NCBI RefSeq assembly: GCF_018263905.1
Contig: NZ_JAAFZU010000027.1
Span: 104,289 to 168,288, forward strand
DNA from: Loktanella sp. SALINAS62
GTDB lineage: Bacteria > Pseudomonadota > Alphaproteobacteria > Rhodobacterales > Rhodobacteraceae
Direction: 5' to 3'
DNA: 64,000 bases
Part shown: one piece after another, positions 54,873-63,092 of the stretch
Numbering within the stretch: position 1 is the stretch's first letter
How the letters are laid out: every line of letters starts with the position of its first letter
The notes under the pieces: generated by a model
Seen by the model: the letters and a program-made list of their open reading frames with translations, nothing else
Database searches by the model: none
Told to the model about the DNA's origin: nothing
Position numbers and translations under genes: made by a program

Positions 54873-55607
54873 TCAGCCGCGACCGATGAAGGGCATCGCC
54901 GTGGCCATGATCGTCATGAACTGAACGTTCGTCTCCAACGGTAGCGTCGCCATGTGCAGCACCGCGTCAGCGACTTGGCCCGCGTCCATCATGGGTTCGG
55001 CACGGATCGATCCATCCGCCTGCGGCACGCCCTTTGTCTGGGTCGCAGACATGTCGGTCAGCGCATTGCCGATGTCGATCTGGCCGCAGGCAATGTTATG
55101 CGCGCGCCCGTCCAGCGACAGGCTGCGAGTCAGTCCGGTGATCGCGTGTTTTGACGCAGTATACGCAATAGATCCGGGACGCGGCGCGTGGGCCGACACC
55201 GACCCGTTATTTATGATCCGACCGCCCTTGGGGTCCTGCGCTTTCATCCGGGCAAATGCCGCGCGCGCGCAAAAGAACGACCCGGTCAGGTTCACGTCGA
55301 TGATGCGCCGCCAGTCGTCAGGCGAAGTTTCGTCGGGCGGCACAGATTTCAGGCTGGCGCCCGCGTTGTTGAACAGCGCGTCGATCCGGCCCCACGCCTT
55401 GGCGGCGGTATCGAATGCCGCATCGACCGCGGCGGCATCGGTCACATCGCAGGGCAGCAAGAGCGCGGATGTCCCGTCGGCTGTCTCGCGCAGCGCATCA
55501 GCGCGCCGCGCGATCAGTCCAACCCGCCAGCCTGCGGACAGAAACCGGCGTGCTGTGATGCGACCGATGCCCCCCGATGCGCCTGTGATGATGATCGACT
55601 GTGCCAA
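54873..55607 (-). CDS. SDR-family NAD(P)-dependent oxidoreductase
   Basis: This is a 244-aa classical SDR with [23 protein letters not shown] and YTASKHA. It is a clear paralogue of the SDR at 19720; the two share the block [16 protein letters not shown] and both end in MPFIGRG. It lies 1 bp after the DapA-family gene upstream and 19 bp before the dehydrogenase, in the dehydratase operon. The repeated pairing of this SDR type with an IlvD/EDD dehydratase suggests it is the sugar-oxidising or keto-reducing step in both clusters. Confidence 0.85.
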   Translation of the reverse strand: MAQSIIITGASGGIGRITARRFLSAGWRVGLIARRADALRETADGTSALLLPCDVTDAAAVDAAFDTAAKAWGRIDALFNNAGASLKSVPPDETSPDDWRRIIDVNLTGSFFCARAAFARMKAQDPKGGRIINNGSVSAHAPRPGSIAYTASKHAITGLTRSLSLDGRAHNIACGQIDIGNALTDMSATQTKGVPQADGSIRAEPMMDAGQVADAVLHMATLPLETNVQFMTIMATAMPFIGRG

Positions 55608-55608
55608 G

Positions 55609-56508
55609 CTACAGCAACCCGTTGTCGGTCAGGAACGCCCGCATGGTCTGCGCCTGAGCGTCCGTCAGCGGCCACGCGGAAGGTGCGCGCGTACCACCGC
55701 AATCCTGGCCTAGCGCCTGCAACGCGGCCTTTACGCCGGTTACGTTGGTGCCGTTCATTTCCTCTGCGCGGATGTCCTCGAACGGACGCATGGTTTCGAT
55801 CAGACGGTTCGCCTCGTCGTAGTTGCCAGCGTCGAGAGCGGCGTGGATCGCGACAGATCGTTCCGGCCAGACATTGATCAGCCCGCTAGTGAACCCCCGT
55901 GCGCCCACGGCATAGAGCGGCGGAGCCCAGACTTCGGCCAGACCGCAGACCCAAACAATGTCATCGGCGCAGGCCGCGCGGGCGGCGGCGAGTTTCAGCG
56001 GATTAGGGGTCGCCCATTTCACGCCCTTCACGCCGTCCAGATCACACAGTGCCTTGATCCCATCGGTACCGATGCCATCGTTGCGCAGGTACAGCATCAC
56101 CGGCAGACCACCCGATGCGTCGCGGACCTGCCGGACATATTCGACGATACCGCGCGGAGAAACGAAGGGATCGGGCGGTTGGTGGATCATCAGGGCTGCC
56201 GCCCCCGCCTTGGCGCTTTCTTCAGCCAAACGGCAGGCGTCGCGGATGCCACGTCCGATTCCGGCCAGCAGGGGGGCACGTCCATCGATCATGGCAGCGA
56301 CTTCGCGCGCCATGGAGCAGGCCTCGTCCGTGGTCAAAGCGTAAAATTCGCCGGTATTGCCGTTGACCACGGGCATGTGGACCCCTGCCCGCAGGGCGCG
56401 GTCGATGATCGATTCCAGCTTATCAGGGGCGATGTCGCCGGCATCGTCGTAGGGGGTGACAAGGATGCCGGAAATGCCGCGCAGGGCTGTGTCTAGGTCA
56501 TGAGTCAT
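55609..56508 (-). CDS. DapA-family lyase/dehydratase
   Basis: This 299-aa DapA-family protein has [20 protein letters not shown], Tyr140 (VMLYLRND) and the Schiff-base Lys164 (KGVKWAT). GNTGE in place of GTTGE and WAT after the Lys set it apart from the other two DapA-type enzymes here. It overlaps the IlvD/EDD dehydratase gene by one base, so it very likely acts on that enzyme's 2-keto-3-deoxy product, either as an aldolase or as a dehydratase. Confidence 0.82.
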   Translation of the reverse strand: MTHDLDTALRGISGILVTPYDDAGDIAPDKLESIIDRALRAGVHMPVVNGNTGEFYALTTDEACSMAREVAAMIDGRAPLLAGIGRGIRDACRLAEESAKAGAAALMIHQPPDPFVSPRGIVEYVRQVRDASGGLPVMLYLRNDGIGTDGIKALCDLDGVKGVKWATPNPLKLAAARAACADDIVWVCGLAEVWAPPLYAVGARGFTSGLINVWPERSVAIHAALDAGNYDEANRLIETMRPFEDIRAEEMNGTNVTGVKAALQALGQDCGGTRAPSAWPLTDAQAQTMRAFLTDNGLL

Positions 56509-58247
56509 CAGTAAATATCCGGTTCGCCCGCGGCAGGACCGAAGGATTTTTCAAGAAAGTCAAAGTCGCAGCCCGTGTCGGCCTGTCCCACGTGCTTGGA
56601 GAACATATAGCCCCAGCCCCGCTGGAAGCGCGGCTCTGGCGGGGTCCATGCTGCGCGGCGTCGTTCGATCTCTGCCTCGTCCACCAGCATGTCGAGCCTG
56701 CGGTTCGGAAGGTCCATCCGAACGATGTCGCCGGTCTGCAGCAACGCCAGCGGTCCCCCGATAAAGCTTTCGGGCGCAACGTGCAGGACGCAGGCACCAT
56801 AGGACGTGCCGGACATCCGCGCGTCGGAAATCCGCAGCATATCGCGATGGCCCTGTTTGATCAGCGCCTTGGGGATCGGCAGCATGCCCCATTCCGGCAT
56901 GCCAGGCCCGCCCAAGGGCCCTGCGTTGCGCAGTACCATCACGTGGTCGGGCGTCACGTCCAGATCTTCGTCGTCCACGGCCTTTTTCATCTCGGGGTAG
57001 CTGTCAAAGACCAACGCGGGGCCTTCGTGGACATAGTATTTCGGATCGCAGGCGGCAGGTTTGATGACCGCGCCGTCCGGGCACAGATTGCCGCGCAGCA
57101 AAGCGAGCGAGCCTTCGTGATACACGGGGTTCGACAGCGGACGTATGACATCGTCGTTGTAAACCACCGCACCTTCAAGGTTTTCACCCATCGTCTTGCC
57201 GGTGACGGTGATGCAGGTGGTATCCAGACGATCCTCCATCTGCTTCATCAGCGCGCGCAGACCGCCCGCCATGAAGAAATCCTCCATCAGGTAGTCCTTG
57301 CCAGAGGGCCGTACGTTGGCAATCAGCGGCGTCTCACGGCCCAACAAATCCAAATCGTCCAACGTCAGGTTGACGCCCGCGCGGCGGGCCATGGCGATCA
57401 GGTGGACGACGGCGTTGGTGGAACACCCTGTCGCCATCGCAATGATTGCGGCATTGCGCACGGCGGCGTCGGTGATGATGCGGTCGGGTGTCAAATCCTC
57501 CCACACCATATCGACAATGCGGCGACCACAGTCCGAACCCATCCGCTGGTGTCCCGAATCGGCGGCAGGGATCGAGGACGCGCCGGGCAGCGTCAGCCCC
57601 ATCGCGTCGGTGATCGCGGTCATTGTGGACGCGGTGCCCATCGTCATGCAGGTGCCGACCGACCGCGCGATGCCACCCTGCACGCCCAGCCATTCCTCGT
57701 CCGTGATGTTGCCCGCGCGGCGTTCGTCCCAGTATTTCCATGCGTCCGATCCGGACCCCAGAATCTTGCCCGCGTAATGCCCACGCAGCATCGGACCGGC
57801 AGGCAGGTAAATAAACGGAATGCCCGCAGTGATTGCACCCATAACAAGACCCGGTGTTGTCTTGTCGCAGCCGCCCATCAGCACCACACCGTCGAACGGG
57901 TGCGAACGGATCATCTCTTCCGTCTCCATCGCCAGCATGTTGCGATACAGCATCGAGGTCGGTTTGGTGAAGCTTTCATCCACCGACAGTGACGGCATTT
58001 CGACACCAAAACCGCCGTTCTGGAAAACGCCCCGTTTGACGTCTTGCGCCCGCTCACGAAAGTGGCCGTGACACGAATTGATTTCCGACCACGTATTCAG
58101 GATGCCAATGACCGGCTTTCCGCGAAATTCATCCTCAGAATAGCCCATCTGCATCATCCGCGACCGATGGCCGAAACTGCGAAGATCGTCCGGCCCGAAC
58201 CAACGAGAGGACCGAAGCGTGTCCGGCGTTTTGCGAGCGTGGGTCAT
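56508..58247 (-). CDS. Sugar-acid dehydratase, IlvD/EDD family (L-arabinonate-type)
   Basis: This is a 579-aa dehydratase with the Fe-S cysteines Cys59 (INSCHGH), Cys127 (GGCDKTTPG) and Cys200 (GTCMTMGTAST). The RISDARMSGTSYGA and GPLGGPGMPEWGML blocks resemble L-arabinonate/aldonate dehydratases more than the XylD type at 17933. I chose the ATG at 58247 because AAGGA precedes it; the frame extends to 58295, but that would run through the LacI operator and promoter. It is first in a ten-gene operon, divergent from the second TTT transporter. Which aldonate it uses is open. Confidence 0.87.
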   Translation of the reverse strand: MTHARKTPDTLRSSRWFGPDDLRSFGHRSRMMQMGYSEDEFRGKPVIGILNTWSEINSCHGHFRERAQDVKRGVFQNGGFGVEMPSLSVDESFTKPTSMLYRNMLAMETEEMIRSHPFDGVVLMGGCDKTTPGLVMGAITAGIPFIYLPAGPMLRGHYAGKILGSGSDAWKYWDERRAGNITDEEWLGVQGGIARSVGTCMTMGTASTMTAITDAMGLTLPGASSIPAADSGHQRMGSDCGRRIVDMVWEDLTPDRIITDAAVRNAAIIAMATGCSTNAVVHLIAMARRAGVNLTLDDLDLLGRETPLIANVRPSGKDYLMEDFFMAGGLRALMKQMEDRLDTTCITVTGKTMGENLEGAVVYNDDVIRPLSNPVYHEGSLALLRGNLCPDGAVIKPAACDPKYYVHEGPALVFDSYPEMKKAVDDEDLDVTPDHVMVLRNAGPLGGPGMPEWGMLPIPKALIKQGHRDMLRISDARMSGTSYGACVLHVAPESFIGGPLALLQTGDIVRMDLPNRRLDMLVDEAEIERRRAAWTPPEPRFQRGWGYMFSKHVGQADTGCDFDFLEKSFGPAAGEPDIY

Positions 58248-58280
58248 GACTGGTCCTTTTGCGGGTAACACTTCTGACAA

Positions 58281-58294
58281 TGTATGCGCATACA
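58281..58294. promoter_or_regulatory. Predicted LacI-family operator, dehydratase side
   Basis: TGTATGCGCATACA is a perfect 14-bp palindrome with a central CG, as usual for LacI-type repressors. It lies between a minus-strand -35-like TTGACG (58316-58311) and a -10-like TACATT (58292-58287), so a bound repressor would block the dehydratase operon promoter. Confidence 0.7.
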
Positions 58295-58344
58295 AAAATG
58301 ATCGTCAACCGGATTGCAGGCTCATTTATGTTAAATTTCGCAGG

Positions 58345-58373
58345 TTGACAGCAGTGATTGGGGCGTGTTCAAA
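58345..58373 (+). promoter_or_regulatory. Predicted sigma-70 promoter of the second TTT operon
   Basis: TTGACA at 58345-58350, a 17-bp spacer and a weak -10 TTCAAA at 58368-58373. The second LacI-type operator begins 5 bp downstream, over the expected transcription start. Confidence 0.5.
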
Positions 58374-58378
58374 CTCTA

Positions 58379-58392
58379 TGTATGCGCATTCA
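58379..58392. promoter_or_regulatory. Predicted LacI-family operator, transporter side
   Basis: TGTATGCGCATTCA matches the palindrome at 58281 in 13 of 14 positions. The two sites are 98 bp apart centre to centre, a distance that could allow looping between the divergent promoters. Confidence 0.65.
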
Positions 58393-58439
58393 TTGCGCTT
58401 TACGAATCCGCCGCAGTTTTGCGGCGCAGGGAGGATAAA

Positions 58440-59486
58440 ATGACGATTTCACGCAGAACACTTTTGGTTGCAGCATCCGCTGCAGCCCTTATGGCACAGC
58501 CTATGGCCGCCGCCGCTCAGGACTTGCCGCGCAATGTGCGTATGGTGATCGGGTCCAGCTCGACTGGTGGTGACACGTACCAGAACGCATCGATTCTAGC
58601 CGAGTCGCTGAGCGAGCATCTGGGCATCAACGTCCGCGTAGATCCGGTTGGCGCATCAGAGGCTTTCAAGGCACTGGCGCGCGACAGCCGCGGCACCACG
58701 ATCATGATGCACCACGACCAGTCCTATCTGCAGGAACTGTATGGTATAGAAGGTTCGCCTGACATTTTCGCCGAAACAATCGTTGGCCCGACCATTTCGG
58801 TCAACCCAGGCAACGCCTACCTTGTGCCAGCAGACAGCCCCTACCAAAGCATGGATGACATTCTGGCCGCTGCTGAAGCCGGTGAACGTGTCCGCGTCGC
58901 GATCCAGCCGGGTGGCGTGTCGGAAATCGGGTTCACCGCGATGCGGAACGCCGCACGGTTGCGCGCCCCGGGATCCGAAGCAAACATCGTGCCCGTGAAC
59001 ACCGGCGATCAGGCCGACAAGAACCAGGCAATGTGGGACGATCTAGCTGATGTCATCAACGGATCGATCCAGGCGAACGAACAGTTCACCCAGTTGCCTT
59101 CCGACGATCCGACCGCAATGCGTTTCATCTGGATCACCGCGACCCCGGAAACGCTGAATAAGGCCCCAGCCGAAGGTCTGGGTGCGACCAGCCGCGACGA
59201 CATGTTGGCCTATGCCGCACCAGCAGTTTCCGTGCCGATGACAGCCGACGAAAATTTCACCTTCGACAAGGAATTCTTCCTGATGTTCAATCCGGAAACC
59301 GATCCGGCGCTGATCCAGGCGATCGATACGGCGATGGAAGAAATCTATGCGAAAGGTGCGATCCAGGAACGGTTCCTGTCGTCGTTCTTCACGCCGCAGT
59401 ACCGCCCGATGGCCGAAGCCCAGGAACACCTGCAGTCGAAGAACAACGACTATGAGACCATCATCTCTGACCTGAAGTCGGAATAA
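58440..59486 (+). CDS. TTT transporter substrate-binding protein (TctC family)
   Basis: This is a 348-aa binding protein. The signal peptide begins MTISRRTLLVAASAAAL; the twin Arg in SRRTLL resembles a Tat signal, so export of a folded protein is possible. The mature part has the TctC-type loop VIGSSSTGGDTYQNA and a sequence less like classical TctC than the one at 31889. The ATG at 58440 follows GGGAGG; codons further upstream overlap the operator. It is divergent from the aldonate dehydratase operon, which suggests an aldonate or related acid as ligand. A strong terminator-like hairpin follows. Confidence 0.8.
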   Translation: MTISRRTLLVAASAAALMAQPMAAAAQDLPRNVRMVIGSSSTGGDTYQNASILAESLSEHLGINVRVDPVGASEAFKALARDSRGTTIMMHHDQSYLQELYGIEGSPDIFAETIVGPTISVNPGNAYLVPADSPYQSMDDILAAAEAGERVRVAIQPGGVSEIGFTAMRNAARLRAPGSEANIVPVNTGDQADKNQAMWDDLADVINGSIQANEQFTQLPSDDPTAMRFIWITATPETLNKAPAEGLGATSRDDMLAYAAPAVSVPMTADENFTFDKEFFLMFNPETDPALIQAIDTAMEEIYAKGAIQERFLSSFFTPQYRPMAEAQEHLQSKNNDYETIISDLKSE

Positions 59487-59503
59487 GCCCGACCATGGAC
59501 ACG

Positions 59504-59538
59504 GGTCCGGCCGCCAGTGCGCGCGGCCGGACCTTTTT
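59504..59538 (+). terminator. Intercistronic terminator/attenuator after the second tctC homologue
   Basis: GGTCCGGCCGC (59504-59514) and GCGGCCGGACC (59523-59533) form a perfect 11-bp stem with an 8-nt loop, followed by five T. It should end most transcripts after the binding-protein gene and let only some reach tctB and tctA. Confidence 0.78.
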
Positions 59539-59565
59539 CGAAACGCCGCTTCGGAGGGGACGCGG

Positions 59566-59985
59566 ATGGAAAACCTGACACGGGTGACGATCGACTTCGA
59601 CACCTCGCATCTCATCTTTCCCATCATGATAGGGGTGATCCTATCGCTTTTGGGTCTGGCCATCCTGATCCGCGACCGTGCGGCGATCATGTCGTCCGGG
59701 CAGATGTGGGCCACCACGTTCCGCGACATGGACAAGCCGCGCTTTTTCGGAGCGCTTGCGATCACCATCGTCTATTTTCTGGCGATGGTTCCAGTCGGGA
59801 ACATCTGGCCCAATGCCGGCTATGGCTTCCTGATCTGTTCCGTCCCCTACGTCATCGCACTGGGCCTGCTGTTCATGCACAGCCGCTCACGCGCGGCCAT
59901 CGGATCCATGCTGGCCGTTGCGATCATCGCACCACCGGTTGTCTGGTGGCTATTTTCCGAAGTTTTCTTCCTCACCCTGCCATAA
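59566..59985 (+). CDS. TTT transporter small permease (TctB family)
   Basis: The product is 139 aa with four hydrophobic spans (LIFPIMIGVILSLLGLAIL; FGALAITIVYFLAMV; GFLICSVPYVIALGLLF; MLAVAIIAPPVVWWLF). Topology and position identify it as the small TctB subunit; sequence identity in this family is low. GGAGGGGA precedes the ATG. The large permease begins 12 bp after its stop. Confidence 0.85.
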   Translation: MENLTRVTIDFDTSHLIFPIMIGVILSLLGLAILIRDRAAIMSSGQMWATTFRDMDKPRFFGALAITIVYFLAMVPVGNIWPNAGYGFLICSVPYVIALGLLFMHSRSRAAIGSMLAVAIIAPPVVWWLFSEVFFLTLP

Positions 59986-59997
59986 AGGCTGTTGTTC

Positions 59998-61503
59998 ATG
60001 GACCTTCTCGCCCACCTGCTCGATCCGTGGTTCATCGGCCTGATCTTTGGCGGCACCCTGATGGGAATCGTCTTTGGCGCGATCCCCGGCATGACCGCGA
60101 CGATGGCCGTCGCCGTGTGCTTGCCGCTGACCTTTTCACTGGGCCTCGTCAACGGTCTGGCGTTGCTCCTCAGCCTATATGTCGGCGGCATCACCGGCGG
60201 GCTGGTGCCCGCCATTCTACTGGGTATCCCCGGCACACCGTCGTCGATCACGACCACCTTCGACGGTTTTCCCATGGCCAAACGCGGTGAAGGCGAAAAA
60301 GCACTGAAGATCGCCATCATCGCATCCGTCGCCGGTGGTCTTGTGTCGCTCGTGGCCCTGTTTTTCTTTGCGCCAGTCCTGGCAAAGTTCGCGATCAAGT
60401 TTTCCTATGTCGAGAAATTCCTGATCATCTTCTTTGCCCTGACCGTCATGGCAGCTTTGTCCAAGGACATGCTGCTGGGTATCTTTTCGGGCGTGTTGGG
60501 CATCTTTTTGTCACTGATCGGCACCTACGACATCACCAACGGCGGCAACGGCCACACGCGCCTGATCCCGCCCGGCATGGACTATTGGCTGGACGGTGGC
60601 TTTGCCTTGCTTCCCGTGCTGATCGGCATCTTCGGCGTGACCGTCATCCTTGAAGAGGCCGAATTGGGTATGCCGCGCGGGCAATCGCTAAAGGATATTG
60701 AGGTTGGGCCGCATTCGCGATTTTCCTTCTCGATCTTCAAAGGTCAGACGCTGAATCTGCTGCGGTCCGGCAGCATTGGCACCTTTGTCGGCATCCTGCC
60801 TGGCGTCGGCGGGTCAGCCGCATCGATCCTGTCCTATACCGCTGCCAAAACAACATCACGCCACCCCGAACGCTTTGGCAAAGGCGAACCCGCCGGTGTC
60901 ATCGCGTCAGAGGCCGGCAACAACGGTCTGACCGGCGGCGCGCTGGTACCGTTGCTGTCATTGGGCATTCCGGGCGATTCCACGACTGCTTTGCTGATTG
61001 GCGCGTTTGCGTTGCAGGGCATTCAGGTCGGGCCGTTGTTCATCAGTCAAAACATCGACACATGGAACGCGATGATCACGGCGATGGTCATTTCGAACCT
61101 TGTGATGCTGGTCACCATGTTCTTTGCAATCCGCTGGTTCGCCATGGTCATCGCTGTGCCCAAGCAAATTCTGTATCCATTCATCCTGATGATGTGCGTG
61201 ATCGGTGCCTATACGATCAATTACGGCATCATCTTCGACGTCTGGACGCTGCTGATTTTCGGGGTGTTCGGCTGGTTGATGGTCAAGCTGAAGCTGGAAG
61301 TCGCTCCATTCATCATCGGCTTCATCCTTGGACCGTCGGCAGAGATCTACTTTGTCAAATCGCTGGAAAGCTTTGGGGATCCCTTCATCTTCTTCACCAA
61401 AAGCTGGATTGCGGCTTTCTTGTGGGTCCTGATCATCGCATCGGTCGTGATGTCGGTCATTTTGTCGCGGCGGAACAGGAGCGACGGGGCAATGCGGACT
61501 TGA
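59998..61503 (+). CDS. TTT transporter large permease (TctA family)
   Basis: This 501-aa membrane protein has the TctA blocks LLGIPGTPSSITTTFDGFPM, ILPGVGGSAASILSYTAAK and LSLGIPGDSTTALLIGAF. I chose the ATG at 59998 with AAAGG nine bases upstream; an in-frame TTG at 59992 is too close to that site. It is the channel of the second TTT importer. The LacI-type regulator gene follows after 59 bp with its own promoter. Confidence 0.92.
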   Translation: MDLLAHLLDPWFIGLIFGGTLMGIVFGAIPGMTATMAVAVCLPLTFSLGLVNGLALLLSLYVGGITGGLVPAILLGIPGTPSSITTTFDGFPMAKRGEGEKALKIAIIASVAGGLVSLVALFFFAPVLAKFAIKFSYVEKFLIIFFALTVMAALSKDMLLGIFSGVLGIFLSLIGTYDITNGGNGHTRLIPPGMDYWLDGGFALLPVLIGIFGVTVILEEAELGMPRGQSLKDIEVGPHSRFSFSIFKGQTLNLLRSGSIGTFVGILPGVGGSAASILSYTAAKTTSRHPERFGKGEPAGVIASEAGNNGLTGGALVPLLSLGIPGDSTTALLIGAFALQGIQVGPLFISQNIDTWNAMITAMVISNLVMLVTMFFAIRWFAMVIAVPKQILYPFILMMCVIGAYTINYGIIFDVWTLLIFGVFGWLMVKLKLEVAPFIIGFILGPSAEIYFVKSLESFGDPFIFFTKSWIAAFLWVLIIASVVMSVILSRRNRSDGAMRT

Positions 61504-61528
61504 TTCGCGCGCCCCACCCGGCAACAAG

Positions 61529-61556
61529 TTGACAAATGACGCCGGGTTCGCACAAT
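61529..61556 (+). promoter_or_regulatory. Predicted promoter of the LacI-type regulator gene
   Basis: TTGACA at 61529-61534 (a perfect -35), a 16-bp spacer and CACAAT at 61551-61556 (4 of 6 for a -10). The ATG at 61563 is only seven bases after the -10, so the transcript would begin at or next to the start codon. Confidence 0.5.
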
Positions 61557-61562
61557 TCTTCT

Positions 61563-62570
61563 ATGCCGCGCCGCAGGGTGACGATGCAGGATGTCGGTCG
61601 CATGGCGGGGGTCAGTCAGGTCACAGTCAGCCGCGCGCTAAGCGACCCATCGAAAGTATCAAAGGCCACGCTGGACCGGATACAGGCCGCGATCTATGCA
61701 ACCGGATTTGTACCCAACGCCGCCGCCGGGGCGCTGGCATCTCGGCGGTCGCATCTTATCAGCGCGTTGGTCCCGTCGATTACCAATATCGTCTATTCTT
61801 CATTCATCCGTGCATTTTCTGAACGCATCCGCGCAGATGGCTATCAGATCCTGCTGTCAGAGACCGGGTTCGATCAGCAAGACGAAGAAACGGCTGTAAA
61901 AGCCCACTTGTCGCGCCAGCCGGACGCCATCCTTTTGACAGGGATCCATCACAGCCGCGAAACACGGCGCATGCTGCTGGCGTCCGGCATTCCGGTCGTC
62001 GAGGTCTGGGACATCAGCGACACCCCCATAGACACCTGTGTCGGCTTCGATCATGCCGCAGCCGCGCGTACCGTTGCGAAATTCGCGATCAAGAACGGCT
62101 ACCGGACCGCCGCAACGATCACGGCAGGCGATTCGCGGGCACGCCAGCGTCAGGTATCGTTCGCACAGCATTTTCAAACTGCAGGCGGATTTCCCGTGAT
62201 GGACATCGACATCGGCGGCCCCGCCAGCATCGCGGCAGGTCGCACGGCCCTGACGCAGATTCTTAAAGCAACCGACGTCGAAAATAGCGCGGCGTTCGTT
62301 TTTTGCAGCTCTGATCTTTTGGCACACGGCGCCCTGATCGAAGCCGCCAAGCGCGGGATCGTCGTACCGGACGCGCTGGCGATCATGGGATTTGGTGATC
62401 AGGATTTTGCTGCGTCGCTTGAACCGCCCCTTACCTCGCTTCGCGTCGACCGTGATCTTTTGGGGCACAGCGCGGCCGAGGCTCTCATCGCCAGAATAAA
62501 CGGCCACCCTGTAAAAGACGTAACGCGTATCAACTTTGAAATTGCGCTCAGGAACACGGTCCTATGCTAA
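61563..62570 (+). CDS. LacI-family transcriptional regulator (GntR/IdnR-like)
   Basis: This 335-aa regulator begins with MPRRRVTMQDVGRMAGVSQ and VTVSRALSDPSKVS, the LacI DNA-binding domain with hinge helix (AAAGALASRRS), then a periplasmic-binding-like domain. It resembles gluconate-type LacI repressors. No ribosome site precedes the ATG at 61563 (nor the ATG at 61536), while a promoter ends just upstream, so it may be read from a leaderless message. The LacI-type palindromes at 58281 and 58379 are its probable targets. Confidence 0.83.
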   Translation: MPRRRVTMQDVGRMAGVSQVTVSRALSDPSKVSKATLDRIQAAIYATGFVPNAAAGALASRRSHLISALVPSITNIVYSSFIRAFSERIRADGYQILLSETGFDQQDEETAVKAHLSRQPDAILLTGIHHSRETRRMLLASGIPVVEVWDISDTPIDTCVGFDHAAAARTVAKFAIKNGYRTAATITAGDSRARQRQVSFAQHFQTAGGFPVMDIDIGGPASIAAGRTALTQILKATDVENSAAFVFCSSDLLAHGALIEAAKRGIVVPDALAIMGFGDQDFAASLEPPLTSLRVDRDLLGHSAAEALIARINGHPVKDVTRINFEIALRNTVLC

Positions 62571-62645
62571 AGCGCTTTGTAAATGCTGTCCGGTCATTGT
62601 CGCAGCTGGTTTCGTGGTCGGCTAAAAATACGGAATAGGCCGCGT

Positions 62646-62753
62646 GTGATCAACGACAAGCTGCGCAGGTATGTCAAGCCAATCAACAGATTGGCGCCGG
62701 ACGCTGACCACCGCGGCCACAAGGGATTGAACAACGCCATCGAATGATCACAC
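62646..62753 (+). pseudogene. IS6-family transposase fragment
   Basis: The frame reads VINDKLRRYVKPINRLAPDA, then DHRGHKGLNNAIE, a TGA stop (62745-62747), then SH. IS6 transposases usually continue HKGLNNAIE.SHRPTR here, so this is a piece of the C-terminal half with a nonsense codon and no flanking remainder. Confidence 0.65.
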
Positions 62754-62816
62754 TGGTCTTGTCGCGGTTTGGTGCCGCTCCTTTGATAGCATAATGTGCA
62801 GCAAAGGAGATGAACC

Positions 62817-63092
62817 ATGGGCACAGTCAGGACGGATGAATTTCGCAAGGACGCGGTTCGGATCGCGTTAACCAGCGGGCTTTCACGGCGTCAGGTTGCG
62901 GATGATCTTGGCGTCGGCATGTCGACCTTGAACAAGTGGGTGACGACGCACCGCGAGGCGGATGTCGTGTCGCCGGATGACCGAGAGTTTGCGCGCGAGA
63001 ACGAACGACTTCGGCGCGAGAACCGTATCCTCAAGGAGGAGAGGGATATTCTAGAAAAAGCCACCCAGTTCTTCGCGAGCCAAAAGCCGTGA
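62817..63092 (+). CDS. IS3-family transposase OrfA
   Basis: This 91-aa protein has a helix-turn-helix (RRQVADDLGVGMSTLNKWV) and a C-terminal leucine-zipper-like coiled coil (LRRENRILKEERDILEKAT), the classic OrfA of IS3 elements. AAAGGAG precedes the ATG. It overlaps orfB by 4 bp; in IS3 elements a -1 frameshift often joins the two products. It looks intact. Confidence 0.9.
   Translation: MGTVRTDEFRKDAVRIALTSGLSRRQVADDLGVGMSTLNKWVTTHREADVVSPDDREFARENERLRRENRILKEERDILEKATQFFASQKP

Noticed and set aside
56592-57992. 466-codon plus-strand frame opposite the IlvD/EDD dehydratase
   Set aside because: Antisense shadow; the dehydratase frame has all three Fe-S cysteines.
62594-62848. 84-codon minus-strand frame before the IS3 element
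   Set aside because: It has no ribosome site and overlaps the IS6 fragment, which explains the coding signal on the other strand.
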